From JACQPU01 sp039961715 (GTDB taxonomy: Bacteria; Bacteroidota; Ignavibacteria; UBA10030): a stretch of DNA of 21,968 nucleotides. Below the pieces are notes generated by a model. That model saw only the letters and a list, made by a program, of their open reading frames with translations. It was not told where the DNA came from and searched no databases. Each line of letters opens with the position of its first letter. Position 1 is the first letter of the stretch. Where the stretch lies: the NCBI GenBank assembly GCA_039961715.1, contig JABRVW010000077.1, forward strand, positions 1 through 21,968, read 5' to 3'. Position numbers and translations under genes: made by a program. This document shows positions 1 through 6,993 of the stretch, one piece after another.

Positions 1-790
1 CCTTGATCACTCCGTCCGGCACCTCGCCCACGGCCTTCAGGCCGGCGAGGCCATCCGGCAGAAGCGTTGCCCCGATGGCGATCGTCGCGATGATCGCGCC
101 GACATAGGACTCAAAGATGTCGGCTCCCATGCCCGCCACGTCACCCACGTTGTCGCCGACATTGTCCGCAATCACGCCGGGATTCCTTGGATCATCTTCC
201 GGAATGCCGGCTTCCACCTTGCCCACCAGGTCGGCTCCGACATCGGCCGCTTTGGTGTAGATTCCGCCTCCGACGCGCGCAAACAACGCGATTGATGAGG
301 CGCCCATGGCAAAACCATTGATGATGCTGGCTTCGGACGGATGGCCGAATAGGAGGAAGAACACGCCCACGCCAATCAGGCCGAGGCTGGCAACACTGAC
401 GCCCATGACGGCGCCCCCGTCAAATGCCGTCAGAAGAGCCTTTCCCTGTCCTGACGTTCGCGCGGCTTCCGCAGTTCGCACGTTCGCCCGCGTGGCGGCG
501 TTCATCCCGAAAAAGCCCGCGCCGATTGAGCACAGCGCGCCGCTGACGTACGCGATCGCCGTATGAATATTGAGAAACCATGCCAGGAGAGTAAACACGA
601 TGATCACAAACACTGCAAGAACGACATATTCTCTTCGCAGAAACGCCATGGCGCCGACATGAATCTGCGATGCGATGTCGCGCATCCGCTCGTTGCCGTC
701 GGGCAGGCGCTTGATGCCGGAGTAGAGCAAGAAGGCCACGAGCAAACCTGCGCCTCCAAGCCAGGGAATCCACTGAAGAAACTGCTCCAT
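1..790 (-). CDS. hppA: Membrane-bound ion-translocating pyrophosphatase HppA, N-terminal part (cut by window edge)
   Basis: This protein hydrolyses pyrophosphate at the cytoplasmic membrane and uses the energy to pump H+ (or Na+). Only the first 263 codons are in the window; full-length family members are about 670-800 residues. Translating from the ATG at 790 gives hydrophobic segments near residues 9-24, 56-74, 78-96 and 126-149. The family signature follows: GGGIYTKAADVGADLVGKVE at residues 174-193, then acidic substrate-loop motifs IPEDDPRNPG (196-205) and ADNVGDNVGDVAGMGAD (208-224). DVGADLVGKVE is the pyrophosphate/Mg-binding motif. An AGGA lies about 10 nt upstream of the start. It begins 12 bp after the pth stop, so it is probably last in the tRNA-Gln-prs-rplY-pth transcript. 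That fits removal of PPi made by biosynthesis, including reactions that use PRPP. The residues that decide K+ dependence and Na+/H+ specificity lie outside the window. Confidence 0.96.
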   Translation of the reverse strand, partial: MEQFLQWIPWLGGAGLLVAFLLYSGIKRLPDGNERMRDIASQIHVGAMAFLRREYVVLAVFVIIVFTLLAWFLNIHTAIAYVSGALCSIGAGFFGMNAATRANVRTAEAARTSGQGKALLTAFDGGAVMGVSVASLGLIGVGVFFLLFGHPSEASIINGFAMGASSIALFARVGGGIYTKAADVGADLVGKVEAGIPEDDPRNPGVIADNVGDNVGDVAGMGADIFESYVGAIIATIAIGATLLPDGLAGLKAVGEVPDGVIK

Positions 791-802
791 GCAGAATTGT
801 TC

Positions 803-1390
803 CTATGATGAGGACGTTGGTGTTGTATTGAATCGATTCATGGCCGTTTCAAGGCCGTCCACAGCAAACACGAGGGCCGCTTCTGAGGCCCGCCGGATCA
901 TTTCATCGACAGCCGGCCGTTCCTCGGGCGTGAATGGCGAGAGGACGAACGCAGCCATCAATGCCTTGTCTGCAGGCATCGTGGGCGACGCAATACCACA
1001 GCGAAGACGTGGGAATGAACTCGACTTTAAGTGGTAAATAACGGACGAGAGGCCGTTATGCCCACCATCGCTCCCGCCGGGGCGCAACCGAATCCTCCCG
1101 AGCGGAAGTTGAAAGTCATCGCAGAGTATCAGGAGCTCGTCAAGCGGGACGTCGTAGCGCTCCTGGATGTCGAGAACGGCCTCTCCGCTGTTGTTCATGT
1201 ACGTCAGCGGCTTCATCAGGCCGATATCCCGGTTTTTAAAAGAACCTCGTGCGATCCGGTATTCGCCTTTGCCGGACCGAAACTCAACGCCGATCTGATG
1301 GGCAATCCTGTCGACAACCTCAAAACCGAGGTTATGCCTCGATCCGGAATATTCCCTGCCCGGATTCCCCAGACCGACACACCACACCAT
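803..1390 (-). CDS. pth: Peptidyl-tRNA hydrolase
   Basis: Pth is a cytoplasmic enzyme that releases tRNA from peptidyl-tRNA dropped by stalled or aborted ribosomes. The 195-residue product has the usual length. All bacterial Pth catalytic and binding motifs are present: GLGNPG (residues 6-11, with N9), RHNLGF (18-23, catalytic H19), KPLTYMNNSG (60-69, N66), the Asp-containing CDDFQLPLG (90-98, D91 equivalent to E. coli D93) and GGHNGL (109-114, H111/N112). The start at 1390 puts the conserved beta-strand MVWCVGLGNPG at the N-terminus. It begins 12 bp after rplY; the rplY-pth pairing is widespread and links two translation functions. Confidence 0.97.
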   Translation of the reverse strand: MVWCVGLGNPGREYSGSRHNLGFEVVDRIAHQIGVEFRSGKGEYRIARGSFKNRDIGLMKPLTYMNNSGEAVLDIQERYDVPLDELLILCDDFQLPLGRIRLRPGGSDGGHNGLSSVIYHLKSSSFPRLRCGIASPTMPADKALMAAFVLSPFTPEERPAVDEMIRRASEAALVFAVDGLETAMNRFNTTPTSSS

Positions 1391-1402
1391 GAAGGCCCGT
1401 CT

Positions 1403-2098
1403 CTATCCTTCCTTCTTCGCTTCTTTCTTCTCTTTGCCTCCCTCGGGGGCTTCAGCTTCAGCCCCTTCCTCCGGCTTCTTGCCGCGGGCAATCACCTCAG
1501 GCTCCGCGACGGTTTCCGCCGCCGCAGGCACGCCCGGCTCAGGCTCCTTCAGAATCGTCGGTGGCACCACAGCAGCCACCGTGCTGTTTTCATTCTCGAG
1601 GATGGTCACGTTCGGGACAACGAGCTCCTTCACGTGGATCGATGTGTTGATCTTGAGGCCTTCAACGTTGACCTCGATATGATCGGGAATGTACTTCGGA
1701 AGACAACTGACCCGAAGCCTGTGAATCACATGCTGCAGCGTTCCACCGTCCTTCACGCCCTGTGGCGTTCCCTTCAGCACCACCGGCACGTCAATCGTAA
1801 GCTCTTCCTCGGCATTGAGGCCGAACAGGTCAAAATGGACCGGACGGTCGGTCAGAGGATCAAACTGGATGTCGCGGAGAATGCAGATGTGGGATGATCC
1901 GTCGTCAAGCTTCAGATTGATGACATGCGTGGCAGTGGTCTTGTAGAGGGGTTTCAGGGCCAGTTCCGACAGGGTCACCGGAATGTTCGACTGGCCGTGC
2001 CCGTAGTAAATTCCCGGCACCTTTCCCTGGGCCCGGAGGGCGTTGAGCTTCTTGCCGACTGCTTTTCGCACTTCGGCGTTGAGAGTGATTTCTGACAT
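1403..2098 (-). CDS. rplY: 50S ribosomal protein L25, CTC/TL5 form
   Basis: L25 binds 5S rRNA in the large ribosomal subunit. The 231-residue product is the long CTC/TL5 type rather than the short E. coli form. Residues 1-95 make the 5S-binding beta domain (RKAVGKKLNALRAQGKVPGI near the N-terminus, then ILRDIQFDPLTDRPVHFDLF). Residues about 96-185 make the TL5 C-terminal domain (VPVVLKGTPQGVKDGG, IPDHIEVNVEGL). A low-complexity Glu/Ala/Lys/Pro tail follows and is probably disordered. The start has a GGAG ribosome binding site about 8 nt upstream. It begins 20 bp after prs and ends 12 bp before pth. Confidence 0.96.
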   Translation of the reverse strand: MSEITLNAEVRKAVGKKLNALRAQGKVPGIYYGHGQSNIPVTLSELALKPLYKTTATHVINLKLDDGSSHICILRDIQFDPLTDRPVHFDLFGLNAEEELTIDVPVVLKGTPQGVKDGGTLQHVIHRLRVSCLPKYIPDHIEVNVEGLKINTSIHVKELVVPNVTILENENSTVAAVVPPTILKEPEPGVPAAAETVAEPEVIARGKKPEEGAEAEAPEGGKEKKEAKKEG

Positions 2099-2118
2099 AA
2101 GACTTCTCCAGATCCAGC

Positions 2119-3057
2119 CTAACCCTTATCGATATCGAAGAGGGTGCTGATTGACTGATTGTTATGAGTTCGCAGAATCGCTTCGGCAAAGAGCTTTGCC
2201 GCGGACCGTACTTCAATTTTTCCCGTGTCTGATTGGACGGGGATTGAATCCGTGACGACAACACTCTTCACCGGTGCCTGGTTGATCCGCTCGATTGCGT
2301 TGCCGGAGAGGATCGGATGGGTGCATGCGCCGTAGATGTCCAACGCACCGTGTTCCTTGAGGGCTTTGGCCGCGTTACAGAAGGTGCCCGCCGTGTCGAT
2401 CAGGTCGTCAACGATCAATATGTTTCTTCCCTCCACATTTCCGATAATGTTCATCACCTCTGCCTCGTTCTGTCGCGGCCGCCTCTTGTCGATCAAAATC
2501 AGATCCGCTTCGAGCCGCTTGGCATAGGACCGCGCCATCTTGATTCCGCCCACGTCTGGGGAGGCGACAGCCAGGTTCGGGATCTTCTTTTTCCGAAAAT
2601 GATCGGTGAAGATCGCCGACGAGTACAGATGGTCCACCGGAATGTCAAAGAAGCCTTGAATCTGCGGCGCATGCAGGTCCATTGTGATCACGCGATCGGC
2701 GCCCGCCGCGGTGATCAGGTTGGCTATCAGTTTCGCCGTGACGGAAACCCTGGGCTGGTCCTTGCGGTCCTGCCGGGCATACCCGAAATAGGGGATCACC
2801 GCCGTCACCCTGCGGGCCGATGCACGCCGCGCTGCATCGATCAAAATCAACAATTCCAGCATGTTGTCCGCAGGCGGCTGTGTCGGTTGAATAATGAATA
2901 CATCGTCGCCGCGGATGTTGTCGGCATACTTGACCCAGACCTCGCCGTCGCTGAAGTTCTTGATTTCTACTTCGCCGAGCTCAACGTCCGCCTCTCTGGA
3001 AATTCCCCTTGCCAGAGCATCGTTCGAGCGTCCGGAAAAAATCTTGAGGGTGCTCAT
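2119..3057 (-). CDS. prs: Ribose-phosphate pyrophosphokinase (PRPP synthetase)
   Basis: Prs makes 5-phosphoribosyl-1-pyrophosphate from ribose-5-phosphate and ATP, feeding purine, pyrimidine, NAD, histidine and tryptophan synthesis. From the ATG at 3057 the product has 312 residues, the normal class I length. Visible motifs are FSDGEV (35-40), YFGYARQDRK (90-99), the metal-binding DLHAPQIQGFFDIPVDHL (127-144, H129), the catalytic-loop KRRPRQNEAEVM (191-202) and the PRPP loop IVDDLIDTAGT (215-225). An in-frame ATG at 3126 would add 23 residues with no family similarity. The chosen start gives the canonical STLKIFSGRSN N-terminus, though neither start has a good ribosome binding site. The gene follows tRNA-Gln in the same direction with no clear promoter between them, so co-transcription is likely. 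Confidence 0.96.
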   Translation of the reverse strand: MSTLKIFSGRSNDALARGISREADVELGEVEIKNFSDGEVWVKYADNIRGDDVFIIQPTQPPADNMLELLILIDAARRASARRVTAVIPYFGYARQDRKDQPRVSVTAKLIANLITAAGADRVITMDLHAPQIQGFFDIPVDHLYSSAIFTDHFRKKKIPNLAVASPDVGGIKMARSYAKRLEADLILIDKRRPRQNEAEVMNIIGNVEGRNILIVDDLIDTAGTFCNAAKALKEHGALDIYGACTHPILSGNAIERINQAPVKSVVVTDSIPVQSDTGKIEVRSAAKLFAEAILRTHNNQSISTLFDIDKG

Positions 3058-3173
3058 GCGAAGTATGATCGGGTCTTCATCGCTTGTGGAATACTCTTTC
3101 CGCCACGAGCCACACCTGAAGGGCAATGCTCAAAGCGCCGGTCAGAAAATTCTTCTCCCCAGGTTTTCATCAC

Positions 3174-3248
<75 letters not shown>

Positions 3249-3291
3249 ATCAGCATCGATCAGGTTTCTTGAAGAGGCTCCTTCGGGAAAA

Positions 3292-3343
3292 CCTCCGAAT
3301 GACGGTTCCAAAGGCCGTTGCCTTGCCGAATGGCCATGCCCCG
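3292..3343 (-). pseudogene. Degenerate tRNA-Gln-like copy, 5' two thirds
   Basis: Aligned without gaps to the intact tRNA-Gln 44 nt further downstream, 39 of 52 positions match by my count. The D stem GCC/GGC, the whole anticodon loop CTTTGGA (anticodon TTG) and the variable-region CATTC are identical. Nine of the 13 differences are transitions. The outer anticodon-stem pair has changed in a compensatory way (G-C to A-T), but the innermost pair is now C-A. The similarity ends at the T arm: there is no TTCGAAT loop and no 3' acceptor half to pair with CGGGGCA. A different hairpin (TTCGG / CCGAA) sits where the T arm should be. It should not make a normal tRNA. It is either a decayed duplicate or a tRNA-like leader element. 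Confidence 0.6.
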
Positions 3344-3371
3344 GGTTCCTCGTCGTACCCCGCTTTCCCAG

Positions 3372-3403
3372 AAAAACAAAACCCAACCCGTAAAAGAGTT
3401 GGG
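3372..3403 (-). terminator. Terminator-like hairpin at the start of the tRNA-Gln transcript
   Basis: On the minus strand CCCAAC pairs with GTTGGG around a 10-nt loop and is followed at once by TTTTGTTTTT, the form of a rho-independent terminator. The 5' arm begins about where the predicted tRNA-Gln promoter should start transcription. It may stop antisense transcripts from bioY, or act as a 5' stem or attenuator in the tRNA-Gln leader. The structure is clear but its role is inferred. Confidence 0.6.
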
Positions 3404-3408
3404 CAAAA

Positions 3409-3437
3409 AATATACGGAAAAATGGCAAGGGAGTCAA
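3409..3437 (-). promoter_or_regulatory. Promoter for tRNA-Gln-prs-rplY-pth-hppA
   Basis: On the minus strand the -35 box TTGACT (3432-3437) and -10 box TATATT (3409-3414) are exactly 17 bp apart, each one base from the sigma70 consensus. The expected start site is near 3402. No comparably good promoter is visible between here and hppA. Confidence 0.7.
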
Positions 3438-3470
3438 TCTGAATTCGCGCCCATGAGCAATGGCGGGGGG

Positions 3471-3502
3471 TTTGATTTTGTGTGCTCATTTCCGTATTTT
3501 TG
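3471..3502 (+). promoter_or_regulatory. bioY promoter, Bacteroidota-type
   Basis: TTTG at 3471-3474 and TATTTTTG at 3495-3502 fit the Bacteroidota primary-sigma pattern TTTG / TAnnTTTG with a 20-bp gap. The same bases read as TTGATT, 17 bp, TATTTT in sigma70 terms. An AAGGAG ribosome binding site follows just before the bioY ATG. The site is back-to-back with the minus-strand tRNA-Gln promoter: the two -35 regions are about 35 bp apart. Confidence 0.6.
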
Positions 3503-3534
3503 TGCCACTTGTCTTTCAGTACTAAGGAGCCGGA

Positions 3535-4104
3535 ATGTCAGTCGTGAAATCTCAGTCCGCGCGGTATCTCGCTCTGCACAGCGATCATGCTGTCGCACGG
3601 ATCTTCTGGATCTCCACGTTTGCACTCTTGACAGCGGTCGGGGCACAGATTGAGATTCCTGTCAAACCGGTGCCGTATACGCTCCAGACACTCTTTGTGC
3701 TCCTTGCCGGCGGATTGTTGGGCGCGAGGCAGGGATTTCTGAGCATGTTTGCTTACCTGATGCTCGGATTCCTCGGGCTTCCCGTGTTTGCTTCCGGAGG
3801 TTTTGGTCCGGCAACTCTGCTCGGCCCGACCGGCGGCTATCTGCTGGCGTTTCCCGTCGCGGCTTTCGTAGTGGGAACCATTGTGGAGAAGAACGAACAT
3901 GTGCTGTGGACCACCGTGGCCATGATCACCGGTCTGCTTGTGATCTTCACGGCCGGGACCATCCAGCTTGCCGCGGTGACCGGAATGTCCCTCAGGGAAG
4001 CCTTTGCGGGAGGGTTCCTCATCTTTTCCTGGTGGGACCTCTTGAAACTTGGAGCGGCGATCGCAATTTACCGGCAACTTCGCATGAAGGCCGGGTCGGT
4101 GTAG
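3535..4104 (+). CDS. bioY: Biotin transporter substrate-binding component BioY
   Basis: BioY is the membrane S-component that captures biotin, either alone or with the ECF energy-coupling module (EcfA/EcfT). The 189-residue protein has about six hydrophobic segments. It carries the family motifs TLQTLFVLLAGGLLGARQG (about residues 50-68) and GLPVFASGGFGPATLLGPTG (near 80-100), followed by GGYLLAFPVAAFVVG. AAGGAG lies about 5 nt before the ATG. It is a single-gene unit with its own promoter and a strong terminator. No ecfA, ecfT, birA or biotin synthesis gene is nearby, so it probably shares an ECF module encoded elsewhere or works alone. I see no clear BirA or BioR operator. Confidence 0.95.
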   Translation: MSVVKSQSARYLALHSDHAVARIFWISTFALLTAVGAQIEIPVKPVPYTLQTLFVLLAGGLLGARQGFLSMFAYLMLGFLGLPVFASGGFGPATLLGPTGGYLLAFPVAAFVVGTIVEKNEHVLWTTVAMITGLLVIFTAGTIQLAAVTGMSLREAFAGGFLIFSWWDLLKLGAAIAIYRQLRMKAGSV

Positions 4105-4135
4105 AACCGAAAGCAAATCCCGCGACACCGGCGAG

Positions 4136-4166
4136 GCCACTTCAGCGAAGTGGCTTCTTGTTTTTT
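4136..4166 (+). terminator. Rho-independent terminator of bioY
   Basis: A perfect 8-bp stem, GCCACTTC / GAAGTGGC, with a 3-nt loop (AGC) is followed by TTCTTGTTTTTT. It lies 31 bp after the bioY stop. Confidence 0.9.
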
Positions 4167-4175
4167 GGTCATCCG

Positions 4176-4217
4176 TGTGCGCGTACGCACAGACGCAGGA
4201 TGAACCTGAAGTACAAT
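4176..4217 (+). promoter_or_regulatory. Possible desaturase promoter with operator-like inverted repeat
   Basis: TACAAT at 4212-4217 is one base from the -10 consensus, but no -35 box stands at the right distance. Where it should be there is a perfect inverted repeat, TGTGCG-CGTA-CGCACA (4176-4191). A regulator binding there could control the promoter. The ribosome binding site GAAAGGGGG begins about 4 nt after the -10 box, so the leader would be very short. This is inference from position and symmetry only. Confidence 0.35.
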
Positions 4218-4236
4218 CTCGAAAGGGGGTTGACCG

Positions 4237-5250
4237 ATGGAAACGTCAACAATTGCAATCAACAAACCAAGCGATCTTTACTTCTGCCCTGACGGCGATG
4301 TCACCCGGGTGGTGGGGAGAAAGGACTTCCCCGCCGAAAAGAAACAGGCAATCCGCGCGCTGCACGCTCTGGACAAGCGGTGGAACTGGGTGCTCCTGCT
4401 CCACTATGCTCTCTGGATCCTTGCAGCGGCCGTATCCATTGCCTCAGACAATCTCGTGATCAGCATTGCGGGATACCTCCTGGGCGGGTTGTCGCTCAGC
4501 ACGCTCTCCGTGCTGTCACACGAATCGTCGCATAATCTCTTCACGCGAAACCCGATGATCGACCGGTGGATCGGCTTCCTCTGCGGCATCCCGATTCTCT
4601 TTTCCGCCATGGGATATAGAATCATGCATCCGGTTCATCACAAGTACCTGAGGAGCGCCGAGGATCCCGACGACATCGAGAACACCACGAAAGATCCGCT
4701 CCTGCTGCGGTGGGTGTACGTGTTCGTATTCTTCCTCTCCGTGTATCTCTACCTTATCATGGTGCCCGCCAACGCAGTGCGACGAGGAACCACAAGGCAG
4801 AAGGTTGAAGTGATCGTGGAGTTTCTGGCGATGGCCGGGATTGTGGCGTTGGGATGGATGTTCCTGCCCGGCCCTTGGATGATCGAGGGATGGCTCCTTC
4901 CTCTCATTGTCGCGGGACAGGTTGCCAACGTCCGCGGAATTGCCGAGCATGGGATGACGACGAGCGGAAATGAAATGACGGACACGCGGACCGTAGCGAC
5001 ACACCCGGTGCTTTCCTTCATGATGTGTAACATCAACTACCACATCGAACACCACCTCTATCCCGGAGTGCCGTGGTACAATCTCCCGAAGGTTCACAAG
5101 ATCCTGCAGGAGGAGTATCAGAAGGCCGGGTCCTCGGTGTACACGTCGTACTGGGATTTTCTGACGGACGTGCTGAAAGCGATCGTCAACGGGGTGTTCT
5201 CAAACCGTCGGCTGATTCCTGAGCACATCCGGGAACACGTGTGTGTCTGA
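4237..5250 (+). CDS. Membrane fatty acid desaturase family protein
   Basis: This is a di-iron membrane oxygenase that would introduce double bonds or hydroxyls into acyl chains or related lipids, using O2. The 337-residue protein has the three His boxes of the family: HESSH (95-99), HPVHH (131-135) and HIEHH (269-273, in NINYHIEHHLYPGVPWYNLP). Hydrophobic stretches lie around residues 51-69, 73-93, 111-126, 157-177 and 196-227. An AAAGGGGG ribosome binding site precedes the ATG by about 7 nt. The first 50 residues are a soluble extension. It is alone between the bioY terminator and a converging gene. The substrate cannot be read from the sequence: acyl lipid is most likely, while carotenoid or sphingolipid substrates share this fold. 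It implies at least occasional exposure to oxygen. Confidence 0.9.
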   Translation: METSTIAINKPSDLYFCPDGDVTRVVGRKDFPAEKKQAIRALHALDKRWNWVLLLHYALWILAAAVSIASDNLVISIAGYLLGGLSLSTLSVLSHESSHNLFTRNPMIDRWIGFLCGIPILFSAMGYRIMHPVHHKYLRSAEDPDDIENTTKDPLLLRWVYVFVFFLSVYLYLIMVPANAVRRGTTRQKVEVIVEFLAMAGIVALGWMFLPGPWMIEGWLLPLIVAGQVANVRGIAEHGMTTSGNEMTDTRTVATHPVLSFMMCNINYHIEHHLYPGVPWYNLPKVHKILQEEYQKAGSSVYTSYWDFLTDVLKAIVNGVFSNRRLIPEHIREHVCV

Positions 5251-5289
5251 GCGCAAGGACAGGGCATAAACGAAAGACGGTGAATGGCT

Positions 5290-6336
5290 CTACGCGGTAA
5301 TCCTGTAGTTCCGCAATCCCCAGTACGTTTCCACCGTTGAAACCTTCAGAATCGTTGCGATCGGAATGGCAAGGAGCATTCCCGCAACCCCCATCAGCTC
5401 GTTCCCCACAATCAGCACGACGATGACCGTAAGGGGATGCATATCGACGGTCTTGGCGAAGCACAGGGGTTGGACAACGACGTTGTCGATGGCTTGAATG
5501 GCGAGGGTCAGGAGAACGATGGGAATGAGCATGCGAAAGTCGCCGAATTGGGTGAGGGAGACGAGAAACGCGGGCACTGCGCCGACAACGGGGCCAAGAT
5601 AGGGAACCAGATTCGCAACGCCCGCGATGCCGCCGATGAGGAACGGATAGTCGATGCCGAGCATCCAGAGGCCCGCCATGCTCAGCAGGCCGATGATCAG
5701 TGAGTCAAGGATCCATCCGCGCAGGTATCCCACCAGGTCTCTCTGAATCTTGTTCAACACGTTCAGCGTCATCTCGAAGTACTTGTTGGGGACGCGCTCG
5801 ATCATGCGTTTGAGCGCGAGATCGCCCTCCGCCAGGACAAAGTACGTGATGAATGGAACGATGGACAGCATGGCAATGAGGGGAACAATGTTCTCCAGGT
5901 TCTGGCCCACGGCGTCAATGCCGTCGGCGATGAACTGGTTTGCTTTCGTAGCGATCGTCTCTGCGTCAAGAAAGGGAAGGAGCGTGGCAAGCTCGCCCGC
6001 GGCAATGTTCAGCTTTTCCTGGAACGGAAACGTGCGAAATTGATCATAGAGGCCGAGGATCCGGCCTATCAGAAAAGGGACGGCTTCGAGGGAAATGATG
6101 GTCAATGTTCCGCCGGTCAGAACGAAGACACAGACGATGGCGATGCTGCGGCGAAGGCCAAGCCGGAATTCGAGCAGTTTGACGAGCGGCTTCAAAACAA
6201 ATGCCGCGAGCGTGGAGAGGATCAACGCGAGGGTCAGCATGGGAACGAGCGAAGCAACCCAGAAGGCGGCGAGCAGGAAGGCGAGGAGGATAGAGACCTT
6301 GAGGAAAGGCCTGTTGGAGGCAAAGGTCTGCGCCAT
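5290..6336 (-). CDS. AI-2E family transporter (PerM/TqsA-like permease)
   Basis: This integral membrane protein has 348 residues and the layout of the AI-2E exporter family (PF01594): two or three N-terminal transmembrane segments (about 14-48 and 64-96), a soluble helical stretch (about 97-150), then several more segments. The diagnostic loop GVANLVPYLGPVVGAVPA is present. Family members export or import diverse small molecules or Na+/H+, and autoinducer-2 transport is proven for only a few, so the substrate is not assigned. It starts 9 bp after the recX stop and is probably the last gene of the recA operon. It converges on the desaturase gene with no obvious terminator in the 39 bp between them. 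Confidence 0.9.
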   Translation of the reverse strand: MAQTFASNRPFLKVSILLAFLLAAFWVASLVPMLTLALILSTLAAFVLKPLVKLLEFRLGLRRSIAIVCVFVLTGGTLTIISLEAVPFLIGRILGLYDQFRTFPFQEKLNIAAGELATLLPFLDAETIATKANQFIADGIDAVGQNLENIVPLIAMLSIVPFITYFVLAEGDLALKRMIERVPNKYFEMTLNVLNKIQRDLVGYLRGWILDSLIIGLLSMAGLWMLGIDYPFLIGGIAGVANLVPYLGPVVGAVPAFLVSLTQFGDFRMLIPIVLLTLAIQAIDNVVVQPLCFAKTVDMHPLTVIVVLIVGNELMGVAGMLLAIPIATILKVSTVETYWGLRNYRITA

Positions 6337-6345
6337 GGGAAAAGT

Positions 6346-6981
6346 TCAGGAGAGGACGGTGCGTACGGTCTTCGAGGCGACGTCGGGAGAGAACCCTCGT
6401 CGCAGGAGGTAGTCAAACAGCCTCTTGCGTTTGCGATCCTTGTCGAGTTTTTCGAACGTGGCGTTCGCCAGGCGAAGCCTCTTTTCGGCAAGCAAATGAG
6501 CCGCCTGTTCCTGATCGTCGTCGGAAATGTACTCCTTGAAGACCTTCTCGACGATGTGGCTGGAGACGCCCTTCTCGTACAGTGCACGCCGGATCCAGGC
6601 CTTGCCCACCTGCTTCTTCTTCAGCCTGTCCCGCACGAACATCCGGGCGAATTCCACATCGTTGACCATGTCCTGCTTCTGGAGATGCTGTACGACCTTG
6701 CGGCCGAAATCGGGCGAGAACCCCTTCTTGCGGAGATGGTCCTGCACTTCCTTCGAGCTTCGGGGCCTGTAAGAAAGGTAGTTGATGGCAAACTGCAGGG
6801 CGCGGTGAAATCCCTCCGAAGTTGAAATCTTTTCCACCGTCTGCTCGTCGATCCTGTCGCCGGTTTTCAGTCCGAATTTCATCAGGACCTCGTCGCTCAG
6901 CTCAAAGGCGAGGGAGCCGTCCACGTACACCGTGTAGACAGGCCGGCGTGCTTTCTTTCTGAGAATCTTGGTTATGTACAA
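6346..6981 (-). CDS. recX: Regulatory protein RecX
   Basis: RecX binds RecA filaments and limits their activity. The 211-residue product is all-helical with three RecX tandem repeats. Typical motifs are ALQFAINYLSYRPRSSKEVQ (about 61-80), DFGRKVVQHLQKQDMVNDVEFARMF and, in the third repeat, DKDRKRKRLFDYLLRRGF. The start is TTG at 6981: MYITKILRKKARRPVYTVYV matches the usual RecX N-terminus, and no ATG lies nearby. TTG and a weak ribosome binding site (GAGCGGAA, overlapping the end of recA) suggest low expression coupled to recA, whose stop is 12 bp away. Confidence 0.93.
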   Translation of the reverse strand: MYITKILRKKARRPVYTVYVDGSLAFELSDEVLMKFGLKTGDRIDEQTVEKISTSEGFHRALQFAINYLSYRPRSSKEVQDHLRKKGFSPDFGRKVVQHLQKQDMVNDVEFARMFVRDRLKKKQVGKAWIRRALYEKGVSSHIVEKVFKEYISDDDQEQAAHLLAEKRLRLANATFEKLDKDRKRKRLFDYLLRRGFSPDVASKTVRTVLS

Positions 6982-6993
6982 AGGGAATTCCGC

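Noticed and set aside
1031..1897. A 288-codon plus-strand open frame opposite pth and rplY
   Set aside because: Both genes beneath it are unmistakable on the minus strand, and the plus-strand product is low-complexity with no family match.
5251..5289. Bidirectional terminator between the converging desaturase and AI-2E genes
   Set aside because: I found no stable stem with a T run in these 39 bases.
6040..6825. A 261-codon plus-strand open frame opposite the AI-2E permease and recX
   Set aside because: It is antisense to genes with clear family motifs and has highly charged low-complexity sequence.
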